Positions 33,644 through 42,843 are shown, counted from the first letter of the stretch. The stretch: 64,000 nucleotides of DNA from Marinimicrobium alkaliphilum (GCF_003259155.1 NZ_QGMQ01000004.1:124001-188000); one strand, 5' to 3'. Notes: a model not told the origin generated them from the letters alone. Made by a program: numbers and translations.

Positions 33644-33680
33644 TGAAAAAACAAACGGCAGGAGCTTTCGCCCCTGCCGT
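33644..33680 (-). terminator. Rho-independent terminator of the PRC-barrel gene
   Basis: On the minus strand ACGGCAGG pairs with CCTGCCGT around a short GC-closed loop, followed by TTTGTTTTTTC. It lies 34 bases after the stop of the PRC-barrel gene and separates it from CsbD. Confidence 0.85.
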
Positions 33681-33713
33681 CTATCCATTTCACCGTATTC
33701 AGAAACCCGGAAT

Positions 33714-34256
33714 TCAATCCCGGTTTTCAAACTCCGGCGCGGAGCGTAAATCTTGACGGGTTACGTCAACTCGCAACTGCCGGTCGTCATGAGTGCCTGT
33801 CCTTGTAATCTTGTCCCAGCTGATGGCGACGTCTTTTTCACCAATGCCGAGGAAGCCTCCGACGCCAATGATAACCGCGACAACTTGGCCATCATCGTTA
33901 ATGATCAGGTCATCCACCGAGCCCAGATCTTCATCATCACTGGTTCGGAGGTCAGTACCGATCATATCACTTGCCAGTCTGCTGTTTGCAGGCGCAGCGC
34001 TCATATAGTTCTGACCCTGCATGCGAGACTGGCCTCGCTCTTGCAAACGATCTGACGCCGATTTGGAGTCAGACTGATCAGAGCGGCCTGTACGTTGGTC
34101 ACTCTGGTTACGCTGATCGCTTTGGTTATACTGGCCACTTTGCGTTTCATGTTTAGTGCCTGGGCCAGTGGATTCCTGAGCAAGCACAGAGGCTGCACTC
34201 AGGGTAATGATGGGCGTAACCAATGCGTAGAACGCCAATGATTGTAGCTTCTTCAT
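33714..34256 (-). CDS. Exported PRC-barrel domain protein
   Basis: A 180-residue secreted protein. Signal peptide (KKLQSLAFYALVTPIITLSA, cleavage near VLA-QES), then a Gln/Ser/Asp-rich spacer with repeats of NQSDQR (about 28-80), then a PRC-barrel (about 90-175): ASDMIGTDLRTSDDEDLGSV, DDLIINDDGQVVAVIIGVGG and FLGIGEKDVAISWD. The Gln/Asp spacer is low complexity. PRC-barrel proteins of this exported type occur in osmotic and stationary-phase stress clusters; the binding partner is unknown. The 180 bases upstream hold its promoter, without a motif I can name. Confidence 0.88.
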   Translation of the reverse strand: MKKLQSLAFYALVTPIITLSAASVLAQESTGPGTKHETQSGQYNQSDQRNQSDQRTGRSDQSDSKSASDRLQERGQSRMQGQNYMSAAPANSRLASDMIGTDLRTSDDEDLGSVDDLIINDDGQVVAVIIGVGGFLGIGEKDVAISWDKITRTGTHDDRQLRVDVTRQDLRSAPEFENRD

Positions 34257-34436
34257 ATGAATCTCCTGCTAGTTGCGTTTGCTGAACAGACAGCGGGCCC
34301 TGTCCAACCGCTTCATCAGAGCATTTTATTCCCGGCAGAATTACCCGGAACTCAACTGAATCGCCTTGGGATATGCCGTTCAGGATGAAGCTCTAACGGT
34401 ACGCTTAGGAAGGTACTTAGTCGGTTCGCTGACGCA

Positions 34437-35048
34437 CTAATGCTTCCGCCACCACCAGATCACGCGCGGCGCCAAAAGCAGCAAAATGATCACCCCGTAC
34501 AGAACGGCGTCAACATAACTGGAGCGCACCTGCATGAATACATGCACCCAGGCGAGTAGCGCAACCAGATAGATGCTTTTGTGGAGTGTGAGCCAGCGTT
34601 TGCCAAGGCGGCGCATCATGCCCTGGGTGGAAGTAACCCCAAGGGCAATCAGCAATACCACCGCGGGCATGGTGACAAGAATGTACGGACGCTCGACCAG
34701 TTGTTGACCAAAACGCGCAAAGTCCAGGCCGAGGATAAATACCAGGTAGGCGGTGATGTGCAGGAGCACGTAAAAAAGACAGAACAAGCCCAGCATCCGC
34801 CTGTGTGTCTGTAGCCAACGAAAGTGCACGTGGCGCCAGCGCACCAAACGCCGAATGGGCGTAACGGCCAGAGACGCGAAGAGAAAATACAGCGCCCATT
34901 CGCCCAGAAAAAGAACGATGGTTTGTGCGGGGTCTGCGCCCAACTGATGGGTGACGGTGCGATAGGTAATCCACAACAGCGGCACCACGCCAACCAGAAA
35001 CACTAGCCAACGGCGCCATAAAACCGGTATGGAAACGAGTGTGACCAT
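34437..35048 (-). CDS. msrQ: Methionine sulfoxide reductase haem-binding membrane subunit MsrQ
   Basis: A 203-residue membrane protein with about six helices, belonging to the ferric-reductase-like domain superfamily. His residues placed for two b-haems are seen in LQTHRRMLGLF, LLHITAYLV and KRWLTLHKSIYLVALLAWVH (partial motifs). It takes electrons from the quinone pool or flavin reductase and hands them to periplasmic MsrP. Its ATG follows the MsrP TAA directly (TAAATG), so the pair is one translational unit. Length and order match the E. coli YedYZ system. Confidence 0.93.
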   Translation of the reverse strand: MVTLVSIPVLWRRWLVFLVGVVPLLWITYRTVTHQLGADPAQTIVLFLGEWALYFLFASLAVTPIRRLVRWRHVHFRWLQTHRRMLGLFCLFYVLLHITAYLVFILGLDFARFGQQLVERPYILVTMPAVVLLIALGVTSTQGMMRRLGKRWLTLHKSIYLVALLAWVHVFMQVRSSYVDAVLYGVIILLLLAPRVIWWWRKH

Positions 35049-36056
35049 TTAATAGTAACGAGTCAGATCCATCCCCTTGTACAGGTGCGCCACTTCCTCG
35101 GCGTAGCCATTGAACAGGCGAGTGGGAATGATGTTGGGGCGAAACAGACCGCTGGGCAGGCGCCGCTCGCTGGCTTGACTCCAGCGCGGATGGTCCACCT
35201 CAGGGTTGACGTTGGCATAGAAGCCGTACTCTCGCGGTTGCATCATATTCCAGGTGGTTTTCGGTTCTCGTTCGGTCAGCACGATCTTGACGATCGATTT
35301 GATACTTTTGAAACCGTACTTCCACGGCACCACAAGCCGCAGGGGTGCGCCGTTCTGATTGGGCAGCGTTTTACCGTACAAACCTACTGCCATGAGCGTA
35401 AGCGGATGCATGGCCTCATCCAGCCGCAAACCTTCCCGATAAGGCCAATCGATGGTACTGAAACGGCTGCGCTGGGCGGGCATCTCCGCCGGTCGCACGA
35501 GCGTTTCAAACGCGACATACTTCGCCTTGCTGGTCGGCTCTACCCGTTGCAACAACGCGGCCAGCGGGAAGCCTATCCAGGGGATCACCATTGACCAGGC
35601 TTCGACACAACGCAAGCGGTAGACGCGCTCCTCCAGGTCCATCCCCTTGAGGACATCCTCTAGCGGATACACGCCGGGCTTGGCCACCTCGCCGGCAATC
35701 TCGACGGACCAGGGGTCCGTTGTCAAGGCGTCGGCCTTGTCGGCCGGGTCGGTCTTACCCTGCCCAAATTCATAGAAGTTGTTGTAGCTCGTCACATGCT
35801 CGAAGGGTGTGAGCGTCTCGCCCAGCGCCCGGGTATTTTCATCGGCTGCGGCTATCTGCGCGCGCAACCAGTCGGGTCCCCTCCCCTCGCCCCGGGCAAC
35901 ATGCGCAGGCGCCGCAAATAACGGCGGTGCCGCGATCGCGCCCAGGCCCAACGCGGCAGCGCTCATCGCGCCGCGCATAAAGTCCCGGCGGGCCCGGTAC
36001 ACCGGCTCGGGGGTGATTTCAGACGCAGGAATGTCGGTACGGGTCTTGATCAGCAT
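35049..36056 (-). CDS. msrP: Methionine sulfoxide reductase catalytic subunit MsrP
   Basis: A 335-residue periplasmic molybdoenzyme that repairs oxidised methionine in envelope proteins. I start at the ATG at 36056, seven bases after GAGGG, rather than the longer frame. The Tat signal has RRDFMRG followed by a hydrophobic Ala-rich core and cleavage near FAA-PAH. The molybdenum-ligand cysteine lies in [19 protein letters not shown], nearly identical to the E. coli YedY site. The C-terminal half has the conserved [14 protein letters not shown]. It is followed immediately by msrQ. Upstream are 138 bases before the terminator of the large ThuA-cytochrome gene. Confidence 0.95.
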   Translation of the reverse strand: MLIKTRTDIPASEITPEPVYRARRDFMRGAMSAAALGLGAIAAPPLFAAPAHVARGEGRGPDWLRAQIAAADENTRALGETLTPFEHVTSYNNFYEFGQGKTDPADKADALTTDPWSVEIAGEVAKPGVYPLEDVLKGMDLEERVYRLRCVEAWSMVIPWIGFPLAALLQRVEPTSKAKYVAFETLVRPAEMPAQRSRFSTIDWPYREGLRLDEAMHPLTLMAVGLYGKTLPNQNGAPLRLVVPWKYGFKSIKSIVKIVLTEREPKTTWNMMQPREYGFYANVNPEVDHPRWSQASERRLPSGLFRPNIIPTRLFNGYAEEVAHLYKGMDLTRYY

Positions 36057-36133
36057 GGGGTGCCCTCGCGTAGTCGTTCTCAGACCCATTGTAAGGCCCT
36101 TAAGTTTCTTACGCGCTAGCTGAGCTTTGGATC

Positions 36134-36165
36134 AAAAAAACGGGATCGGCATGACGCCGACCCCG
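36134..36165 (-). terminator. Rho-independent terminator of the ThuA-cytochrome gene
   Basis: On the minus strand CGGGGTCGGC pairs with GCCGATCCCG (one G-U pair) around a five-base loop, followed by seven T residues. It lies 29 bases after the stop of the gene ending at 36195. Confidence 0.9.
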
Positions 36166-36194
36166 CTCTTCGAGCTGCGTGAGTCACTGTCGAC

Positions 36195-39100
36195 TCAGTC
36201 TTCACCCTCCAGGGAGCGAATGTAAGCCACAACATCGCGCAATGCCTGGTCGTCAGGCAGGATATTGGCAAAGGTCGCCATTTCCTGACCGCGGGGGTCG
36301 CGCGGATCGCCACCCCGGGCACCAGAGCGGTAGTTGCGCAGTTGGGTCAGCAAGTACCAATCCGCCTGGCCCGCCAGTGCCGGGGCTTCCAGATCGCGAT
36401 TGCCTTGCCCCTGAGCACCGTGACAAGAGGCACAGGTGGCGTAGTGTTGCGCGCCCACGTCGGCGTTGCCTTCAACAGTAGCCGCCTGTTCAATCGGCTC
36501 CAGACTGCTCAGGTAGTGCCCAAGGTGCGACATCGGCCGCTCGGATTGTGGCTCAACGTCAATAAACGCCAAAGCCGCCCGCATGGAGATCCCGTCCGGG
36601 TCGCGGAAATGGGTACCGCGTACACCCGCATAGAACTTCTGTAACTGGGTCTGAACATACCAGTTTTCCATCCCCGCCAAAGGTGGTGCGGCCTGGCCGC
36701 GATCGCCCTCGGCGTCACCGCCGTGACAACCGGCGCAATGCTGCCGGTAGAGGGCCTGACCGTCGGATACCCGACCCCATTCCCACACCTGTGGCTCAAA
36801 TACATGCTGGGCGTGATACTCGGCATAAGCCGCTTCATCGACCCGGGCAAAGCTCAGCTCCAGACCGGCTGCGCGCAACTTCAGTGCCATCTGGGCGTCG
36901 CTGTCCAGCTCATCGACCAGGGCCTGAAGTGCTGCCAGCTCAGACGCGCTTGGCTCGGTACCGCGCTCGCGCCAAACGTCCAGCGCGGCCACGGTCATCA
37001 AGCCCAGGCGCTGCACCGGCAGGCCTTCCCACGCTTCCAGGGTCGCGGTCAGGTCATCCGCATCCGCCACCAGGAAGCGCCGGGCCAACAAGTACTCCGG
37101 TGTCTGCTCCAGGTTTTCGAAGTGCTCGAGGAAGCTGCCCTCCACCTCAAAGTCGGCATCGGTCAGCACCTGCCAATAGTGGCTGTCATGTGTCAGCGCA
37201 GCCAGTGTGAACGCCTGAGCAGTCCACTCATCCACCGGCAGTGCGGTGCGCTGGCGTACCAGTGCTTCGCCGGCGTCAGCCGAAGGCGCTTGCTCCGCGT
37301 AGGCCAACACCGCCCACAAGCGCGCACGGGGATCGTCGTCCTCCAGGGATTGAGCGGCCAACTGCAAGTCGGCAGGGGCACCGCTCTCAACCAGAGCCTG
37401 AACCGCATTTTTGCGTGTGGAACCCGAAGGATGATCCAACGCACTGCGCACGGCGTCCAGCGCCTCATCTGCAGTGGCGGTAAAGGCGCCCAGGCCATGC
37501 AAGGTCCAAATGGCGTGAATCGAGGCCACATCCAACCCCAGCGCATCGCGCTGCGGAGCACCGGTCAGAATGGCGCGCAACGCCGGAATGGCATCGGTGC
37601 GCTCTTCAGTCACCAGCAGCCGCTGTGCGGTTTTGCGCCAGAACATGTTGTCGTTGGACAGGGTTTGCACCAGGGTATCGGTATCGGCATCCGTCAGGTC
37701 CAACGACGGGGACTCGGGCGCATCTTTGGCCACCAGGCGATAAATACGGCCGCGTTCGCGGTCGCGCAGCGGGTTGATGTGGGCATTCCCTTCACCCGCT
37801 TCCGCCGCAAACCCGGCCGACTCCTCGGTCGGGATGGGGTTGTGCTGAATGATGAAGTTATACCAATCGGCAATCCATAAGTGACCATCCGGGCCCACTT
37901 CCATATGCACCGGTGACAACCACTCATCGGTACTGGTCAGAATCGACCCGCGGTTCTTCGCGTTATAGCCAACGCTGCCGTCCTCGGCATCGATAAAGAA
38001 CTGACCGAGCAGATGCGCGGTGGGCTCACCGATAAAGGCGCCCCGATTCCAGAAGGTCTCGGGCCAGGCGCGAGCCGTGTAGATATCCAGGCCGGCGCCA
38101 GCGGTATAGCGGCCGTGATGATCCACTTGCAGGAAGTTGTACGTGGACGGAAAGACGTGCGGAAATTCCTCAATCTGTGCGGACATGCGCGGCGGCACTT
38201 CGTCGTGTTTGCCGTACACATAATTGCGCCAGAGTGGGACATGAAAGATGGGCGCGTTGTTCGCCGTAGAGCCGAACACTTCAAAGTCTTCGCTAAAGGC
38301 AAGCCCCCAGGTGTTGTTGCTGAACTGCCCAACCGCCTCGATGTGACTGCCATCAAGGTTCATGCGATAGACACCGTTCTGGAACGAATCCCCATCTTCA
38401 TCTTCCGGCGTTGCGGAATAGCCCACCACGCCCCACAGCCGGTTATCGTGACCGTAAAGCAGGTTAGACGGCCCTGCGTGGGTGTCATAAGTACCCCAGC
38501 CGGTATTGAGTACTTCCCGCACATCGGCTTTACCGTCGCCCGTGGTGTCTTTCAGGAACAGAAAGTGAGGCGCTTGGGCAACCACAAAACCGCCGTTGAG
38601 CGGCATGATGCCCGTGGGAATACTCAAGCCATCGGCAAAGACTTCGCAACGATCAGCACGGCCGTTACCGCTGGTGTCTTCACACATGGTGATGCGGTCA
38701 TTGCCCTCACCATCCGCGACCATATCGTGGGGATAATCCACCGACTCCACGACAAACAGGCGACCTTTTTCGTCCCAGGTGAAGGCCATCGGATTGACGA
38801 TATCCGGCTCGCTCACAAACAGTTGCAGTTCAAAACCTTCCGGCACCATGCTCAGGGCCATAGAATCTTCCGCACTGAAGGCTTCCTGATACTGCGGACC
38901 GGGCTCAACGCGGCGATAGTTGGGAATGGTGCCGGCATCGCGGTACACACCTTCGGGCAAGGTGGCGACCAACGCCCGATTGGCGTCGCGAATGTCGTCA
39001 CCCACCGCCCACAGGATGCCGCGAATCAACAGATCGTGGAACGCCGGCTGCCCCCAGGTGCGCTGATCGTGACCGTAAGCGGTATAGAACACACGGCCGT

Positions 39101-39770
39101 GGCCCTGCTCACGCACCCAGGTCCAGGGCTCGTCCTCACGGTACATCAGTACCGTGCGGCCCTCTTCGTTGTGGTCGCTGTGAACATAGGTTTCATCCCA
39201 GGTTTCAAATTCTTCGAAACCGTCCATGATCGGGTGGTTGCGCTGATCTGGCGCAATGGTCGCAGTAAAGTAACCGTCACCATGGCTCTGGAAGCGCGCA
39301 CCTACCAGATTGACGTAGGTCTCGGAGCACTCGAAGCAGGCACTGGCGCTGTGCACCGGGATAAAGGCGCCGCCGCCTTCAACGTAGCGTTCCAACAACG
39401 CTTCGCGATCGCCCAACTCGTTGTAATTGGCGTACATCATGACCGCATCGAAATTGGCCAGCTCCTCTTCCGTCAAACGCTCAAGATCCTCTTCATACTC
39501 CATAAAGATCTTTTCGCGCCCGAGCGCCTGATTGAACAGTGGCGCATTGGCGTAAGAGAGGTGATACCCGCCCTCCGTCTGTCGGTGGCCGTGACCGATA
39601 AAGAGCAGGTTGATCACCCCGTCTCTATCCCGATCTGCCCGTGAATCCCGCGCTGTTGATGCACTGTCGTCGCCACTGGAGCAGCCCACGAGGGGCACCA
39701 GCGCAGCAGATAACACCAAAGCAGATAGCCGTGACCGCCAAGCGGTCCAGTTCAATTTGGATGTATTCAT
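36195..39770 (-). CDS. ThuA / PVC-type / HEAT / dihaem cytochrome c fusion lipoprotein
   Basis: A 1191-residue lipoprotein (lipobox LVGC after a short basic start). Order: ThuA-like glutamine-amidotransferase-fold domain (about 45-265: INLLFIGHGHRQTEGGYHLS, FIPVHSASACF, VFYTAYGHDQRTW); a beta-propeller-like PVC-type module (about 300-690, beginning FELQLFVSEPDIVNPMAFTW); Ala-rich HEAT-like repeats (about 700-980); two cytochrome c domains with CAGCH (about 1010) and CASCH (about 1111). Met ligand candidates are in DGISMRAALAF and GQEMATFANIL. The haems could accept electrons from the GMC dehydrogenases and the ThuA part could act on a keto sugar; this is inference. It is the last gene of an operon with the Gfo/Idh and epimerase genes. 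Confidence 0.88.
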   Translation of the reverse strand: MNTSKLNWTAWRSRLSALVLSAALVPLVGCSSGDDSASTARDSRADRDRDGVINLLFIGHGHRQTEGGYHLSYANAPLFNQALGREKIFMEYEEDLERLTEEELANFDAVMMYANYNELGDREALLERYVEGGGAFIPVHSASACFECSETYVNLVGARFQSHGDGYFTATIAPDQRNHPIMDGFEEFETWDETYVHSDHNEEGRTVLMYREDEPWTWVREQGHGRVFYTAYGHDQRTWGQPAFHDLLIRGILWAVGDDIRDANRALVATLPEGVYRDAGTIPNYRRVEPGPQYQEAFSAEDSMALSMVPEGFELQLFVSEPDIVNPMAFTWDEKGRLFVVESVDYPHDMVADGEGNDRITMCEDTSGNGRADRCEVFADGLSIPTGIMPLNGGFVVAQAPHFLFLKDTTGDGKADVREVLNTGWGTYDTHAGPSNLLYGHDNRLWGVVGYSATPEDEDGDSFQNGVYRMNLDGSHIEAVGQFSNNTWGLAFSEDFEVFGSTANNAPIFHVPLWRNYVYGKHDEVPPRMSAQIEEFPHVFPSTYNFLQVDHHGRYTAGAGLDIYTARAWPETFWNRGAFIGEPTAHLLGQFFIDAEDGSVGYNAKNRGSILTSTDEWLSPVHMEVGPDGHLWIADWYNFIIQHNPIPTEESAGFAAEAGEGNAHINPLRDRERGRIYRLVAKDAPESPSLDLTDADTDTLVQTLSNDNMFWRKTAQRLLVTEERTDAIPALRAILTGAPQRDALGLDVASIHAIWTLHGLGAFTATADEALDAVRSALDHPSGSTRKNAVQALVESGAPADLQLAAQSLEDDDPRARLWAVLAYAEQAPSADAGEALVRQRTALPVDEWTAQAFTLAALTHDSHYWQVLTDADFEVEGSFLEHFENLEQTPEYLLARRFLVADADDLTATLEAWEGLPVQRLGLMTVAALDVWRERGTEPSASELAALQALVDELDSDAQMALKLRAAGLELSFARVDEAAYAEYHAQHVFEPQVWEWGRVSDGQALYRQHCAGCHGGDAEGDRGQAAPPLAGMENWYVQTQLQKFYAGVRGTHFRDPDGISMRAALAFIDVEPQSERPMSHLGHYLSSLEPIEQAATVEGNADVGAQHYATCASCHGAQGQGNRDLEAPALAGQADWYLLTQLRNYRSGARGGDPRDPRGQEMATFANILPDDQALRDVVAYIRSLEGED

Positions 39771-39793
39771 CGTATTATCGCTTATCTCACCTT

Positions 39794-39815
39794 GCCGGCC
39801 TGCGATCAGGCCGGC
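39794..39815. promoter_or_regulatory. Intercistronic GC-rich hairpin
   Basis: GCCGGCCTG and CAGGCCGGC form a perfect nine-base stem with a four-base loop, 23 bases before the ATG of the ThuA-cytochrome gene and 91 after the stop of the Gfo/Idh gene. No T-run follows on the minus strand; on the plus strand an AT-rich stretch with seven T follows, but no plus-strand gene is there. It may be an attenuator or an RNA-stabilising structure within the operon. Confidence 0.5.
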
Positions 39816-39906
39816 TTCTCATAGAATAATTTTTTTATGGTCTAGTCCTGGATTGCCACACCGACCAGGGTGCACTAACGCCAGGAACAAAACAGCTTGC
39901 CGGAAT

Positions 39907-41046
39907 TTACGAATTCTCAAGCGTAAACGCTGGCATTTTTTTCACTTCACCACCGGCCAGTGCCGATTCGTGCGCAAGAATACCCACACAGGTGATATTG
40001 GCAGATTCCACGGCGTTCGGGTAGGCGTTATAGCCCTCCAGTACCGCGCGGATGAAATTGTGTACCAAGTGTGGGTGCGAGCCGCCGTGGCCACCGCCCT
40101 GGGTAAAGCTCAGGTGCTCGTGCTCTTCGTCATAAACCCCCTGGCCGGTGAAAGACTGGATCTCTTTCGGCAGCAGGTGTGCGTAATCAGGCACTTTGAC
40201 TTTCTCGGGTACGTCCGGCTCAGGCTTGCCACGGGTGTGCATGACCGGGTCTTCGCCCTCAACCAGCGGCCACTCGTAGGACTTCTCGGAGCCGTAAACA
40301 TCAAAGCTCTCGCGGTACTGGCGCGCGGTGTCGTAAAGCGAACGGTAGATGCGGGCACCCACATCCGAGTCTTTGATCTGGATATGGCAAGACTCAATGG
40401 CGAAAGGCGAGCCGTAGATTTTGGCAAATTCGTCGCGGATTTTGCCCGAACCGATGCACTGAACCTGGCTCGCCAGCTTGCGCTGCAGCCCCAGAACCGG
40501 GCCTACGCAGTGAGTGGCGTAATGCATGGGCGGCATACCTTCCCAGTAGCTGGGCCAGCCGTCCATATCCTGCTGGTGGCTGGCTTGCAGGAATTGAATC
40601 CGGCCCAGATCACCACGGTCATACATCTCTTTCACAAACAGGTACTCGCGGCTGTAGACCACGGTTTCCATCATCATGTAGACCTTGCCGCTGGCCTTGG
40701 TGGCCTTGACGATGCGCTCACAATCTTCCACGCTGGTGGCCATGGGCACGGTACAGGCCACGTGTTTTCCGGCCTCCAGGGCCATCAGGCTGTGCTTGGC
40801 GTGGTCACCGATGGGCGTATTGATGTGAATCGCGTCGACATTCGGGTCAGCCAGCATATCCTCGTAGGAGGTATAGCGGCCACCGGCGGGCACATCGAAC
40901 TTGTCCGCCAGCTCATTCAGGCTCTTTTCGTTGCGCTGGCACAGCGCAGTCACTTCCGCGTTCGGGTGAGCTTGATAAATGGGAATAAACTCGGCACCAA
41001 AGCCCAGTCCAACCAGTCCTACTCGCAATTTGTCATTATTAGCCAT
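39907..41046 (-). CDS. Gfo/Idh/MocA-family oxidoreductase with altered EKP motif
   Basis: A 379-residue cytosolic oxidoreductase without signal peptide. The Rossmann start is LRVGLVGLGFGAEF. Where the family normally has EKP, this protein has CTVPMA (about 93-98), so the usual lysine is missing. Later conserved parts are HYATHCVGPVLGLQ and the GGGHGGSHPHLVHNFI stretch, probably metal or substrate related. It resembles oxidoreductases found with sugar epimerases and ThuA proteins, where they act on keto or anhydro sugars. It lies 42 bases downstream of the epimerase gene and upstream of the ThuA-cytochrome gene, all one strand. Whether it is an active dehydrogenase or has altered chemistry is open. 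Confidence 0.88.
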   Translation of the reverse strand: MANNDKLRVGLVGLGFGAEFIPIYQAHPNAEVTALCQRNEKSLNELADKFDVPAGGRYTSYEDMLADPNVDAIHINTPIGDHAKHSLMALEAGKHVACTVPMATSVEDCERIVKATKASGKVYMMMETVVYSREYLFVKEMYDRGDLGRIQFLQASHQQDMDGWPSYWEGMPPMHYATHCVGPVLGLQRKLASQVQCIGSGKIRDEFAKIYGSPFAIESCHIQIKDSDVGARIYRSLYDTARQYRESFDVYGSEKSYEWPLVEGEDPVMHTRGKPEPDVPEKVKVPDYAHLLPKEIQSFTGQGVYDEEHEHLSFTQGGGHGGSHPHLVHNFIRAVLEGYNAYPNAVESANITCVGILAHESALAGGEVKKMPAFTLENS

Positions 41047-41088
41047 GAGTCGATTCCTCCTCGTCAGGAATATTCGTAAAGTTTCGGG

Positions 41089-41940
41089 TTAAACCTGAGA
41101 CCACCAGTGGCGCAGGAACGCCAGCCCCCGGCGGGCAAATTCATCTTGATTGGGTGCAAAGCGACGCCAGATGCATACCGCATCGGCCAGGCTGGAGGCG
41201 TCGGGGGAGAAGCTTTCGATGGACAGCATGCCGTCGTAGCCCACTGCGCGCAGACCTTCGCGCAAGCCTGCCCAGTCACTGTTACCATCGCCGGGCACAC
41301 CCCGGTGGCTGTCAGATACCTGTACATGTACCAGCTGATCACCGGCCAGTTTCACCGCTTCGCAAAAGTTGGTCTCTTCAATATTCATATGGAAGCTATC
41401 CAGTGCAATGCCAAGATGGGGACTGCCAACCGAGGCCAGCATACGCTGCGCATCCTCGACGGTGCAGATCATGTCGGTTTCGAAACGATTGAGCGGCTCA
41501 AGGCCCAGGCGAATGCCGTGCTTACCCGCGCGCTCCGACAGCTCACCGAGGGCAGCGGCTGAGCGTTCCCACTCAGCCTGGCGCAACGCCTCGGTACCCA
41601 GGCGGGCCTTGGCGACCGGTGCGTTCATCGGACCCACCAGAACGCCGGACTCCAGGCCCTCGGCAAGTTGCAGACAGTCCTCGAAATAACCCATCGCACG
41701 GCGGCGAATGCCCGGATCGTCGGTACTCAGGTCCCGATCGCCCACCACGGCGGTGCAGACAACGGCCTTCAGGCCCAGGTCTTTGAGCACCGGAAGGAGC
41801 TTGTCGGCATTGATGTGATCGGGGTCTTCTACCGGAATTTCCACGAAGTCATAGCCCATATCGGCGATCTTCTGCAGCAATTCCACTTGGTCGCTGGTGA
41901 AAGGCGATGTCCATAGCCAGGTGCTGGCACCAAATTGCAT
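41089..41940 (-). CDS. Sugar phosphate isomerase/epimerase-family TIM-barrel protein
   Basis: A 283-residue xylose-isomerase-like TIM barrel. The divalent metal site of D-tagatose 3-epimerase-like enzymes can be read: Glu in LGLEPLNRFE, Asp and His in IALDSFHMNIEE, His in VQVSDSHRGVPGDG and Glu in MLSIESFSP. It should epimerise or isomerise a keto sugar, or cleave a 3-keto-glycoside as some family members do. A strong AAAGGAG lies before the ATG. It is the first gene of the operon leading to Gfo/Idh and the ThuA-cytochrome, divergent from the AraC-type regulator; a TATACT box about 30 bases upstream with a weak -35 fits activator control (inference). Confidence 0.9.
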   Translation of the reverse strand: MQFGASTWLWTSPFTSDQVELLQKIADMGYDFVEIPVEDPDHINADKLLPVLKDLGLKAVVCTAVVGDRDLSTDDPGIRRRAMGYFEDCLQLAEGLESGVLVGPMNAPVAKARLGTEALRQAEWERSAAALGELSERAGKHGIRLGLEPLNRFETDMICTVEDAQRMLASVGSPHLGIALDSFHMNIEETNFCEAVKLAGDQLVHVQVSDSHRGVPGDGNSDWAGLREGLRAVGYDGMLSIESFSPDASSLADAVCIWRRFAPNQDEFARRGLAFLRHWWSQV

Positions 41941-42043
41941 CTATTATCTCCTTTATAGGTTCGTCTTATAGTCCCTCAGTATAGTAGACGCACCCGGCGC
42001 GAAGTGCTTGTACCTTGTCGTAAAAAAATTGTACTATTTCGAC

Positions 42044-42775
42044 ATGAATCCACTAAACGCATGGCTCTCTGAACTCGACCCCAGGCACTCTGCAGGGCTG
42101 CTCTTTGAGTACATGCCCAACGTGCTCTATTTTGTCAAAGACCGCCAAGGCCATATCATGACTGGCAACCAGGCCTTTGCCGAGCGGTGTGGCTGCCCCT
42201 CGGCCAAAGAGCTTTACGGCCGCCGGGACGACACCCTCTTCCCTTTGTATATGGTAGAAAAATTTCGCCGCGACGACGCCACGGTATTCAGCACCGCCGA
42301 GCCATTGCACGACCTGATTGAGCTGTTTCCCACCCGAGAGGGACTGCCCGAGTGGTGTATCACCCATAAAGTGCCTTTAATCGACCGCAAAGGCGAGGTG
42401 ATGGGCCTGTGTGGCATTGTACAGAGCTATGAGCGCATGCATGACCATCCCCAGCGCCCGGTGTTCAAGGTCGTGGAATATATCCGCGCCCACTATGCCG
42501 AACGCCTGAATATCCCTGAAATTGCCGAGCATTTTGGCTTCTCTCTGCGCCAGCTGGAGCGCCGGTTTGTAGAGACCTTTCGCGCCAGCCCACGAGAGTA
42601 CATCATTCGCCTGCGTATCCTGATCGCCTGCGAACACCTGCGCACTACCCGGGCACCCATTTCCGAGGTGGCCCTGGACTGCGGTTTTTACGATCATAGT
42701 AGTTTTGTGCGCCACTTCAAGCGGATGCTGGGCGTCACTCCCCTCGCCTACCGGAAAAAACACGCAACCGCCTAA
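42044..42775 (+). CDS. PAS-AraC-family transcriptional regulator
   Basis: A 243-residue regulator. The start at 42044 (MNPLNAWL) is chosen over an upstream TTG; neither has a strong ribosome site. A PAS-like sensory domain (about 20-130, YFVKDRQGHIMTGNQAFAE) precedes an AraC-type double HTH (about 140-240): LNIPEIAEHFGFSLRQLERRF and ISEVALDCGFYDHSSFVRHF (each a known half-site reader). It is divergent from the epimerase/Gfo-Idh/ThuA operon, 103 bases apart, and is its most likely regulator. Signal unknown; the PAS domain may bind a sugar or keto sugar. Confidence 0.9.
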   Translation: MNPLNAWLSELDPRHSAGLLFEYMPNVLYFVKDRQGHIMTGNQAFAERCGCPSAKELYGRRDDTLFPLYMVEKFRRDDATVFSTAEPLHDLIELFPTREGLPEWCITHKVPLIDRKGEVMGLCGIVQSYERMHDHPQRPVFKVVEYIRAHYAERLNIPEIAEHFGFSLRQLERRFVETFRASPREYIIRLRILIACEHLRTTRAPISEVALDCGFYDHSSFVRHFKRMLGVTPLAYRKKHATA

Positions 42776-42843
42776 ATGTGAACCGGTTCCCCGTTTAGCA
42801 AGTTAACGCAATATGCTAAACGCCATCTTATATCATATTAGAC

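Noticed and set aside
33508-33717. 69-codon minus frame between the PRC-barrel and CsbD genes
   Set aside because: It runs through the PRC-barrel gene terminator and overlaps the CsbD start; no family recognised.
38013-39644. 543-codon plus-strand frame opposite the ThuA-cytochrome gene
   Set aside because: Antisense shadow of a gene with clear domains and haem motifs; no signal, motif or ribosome site supports it.
39610-41079. 489-codon plus-strand frame opposite the Gfo/Idh gene
   Set aside because: Antisense shadow; composition and lack of motifs argue against coding.
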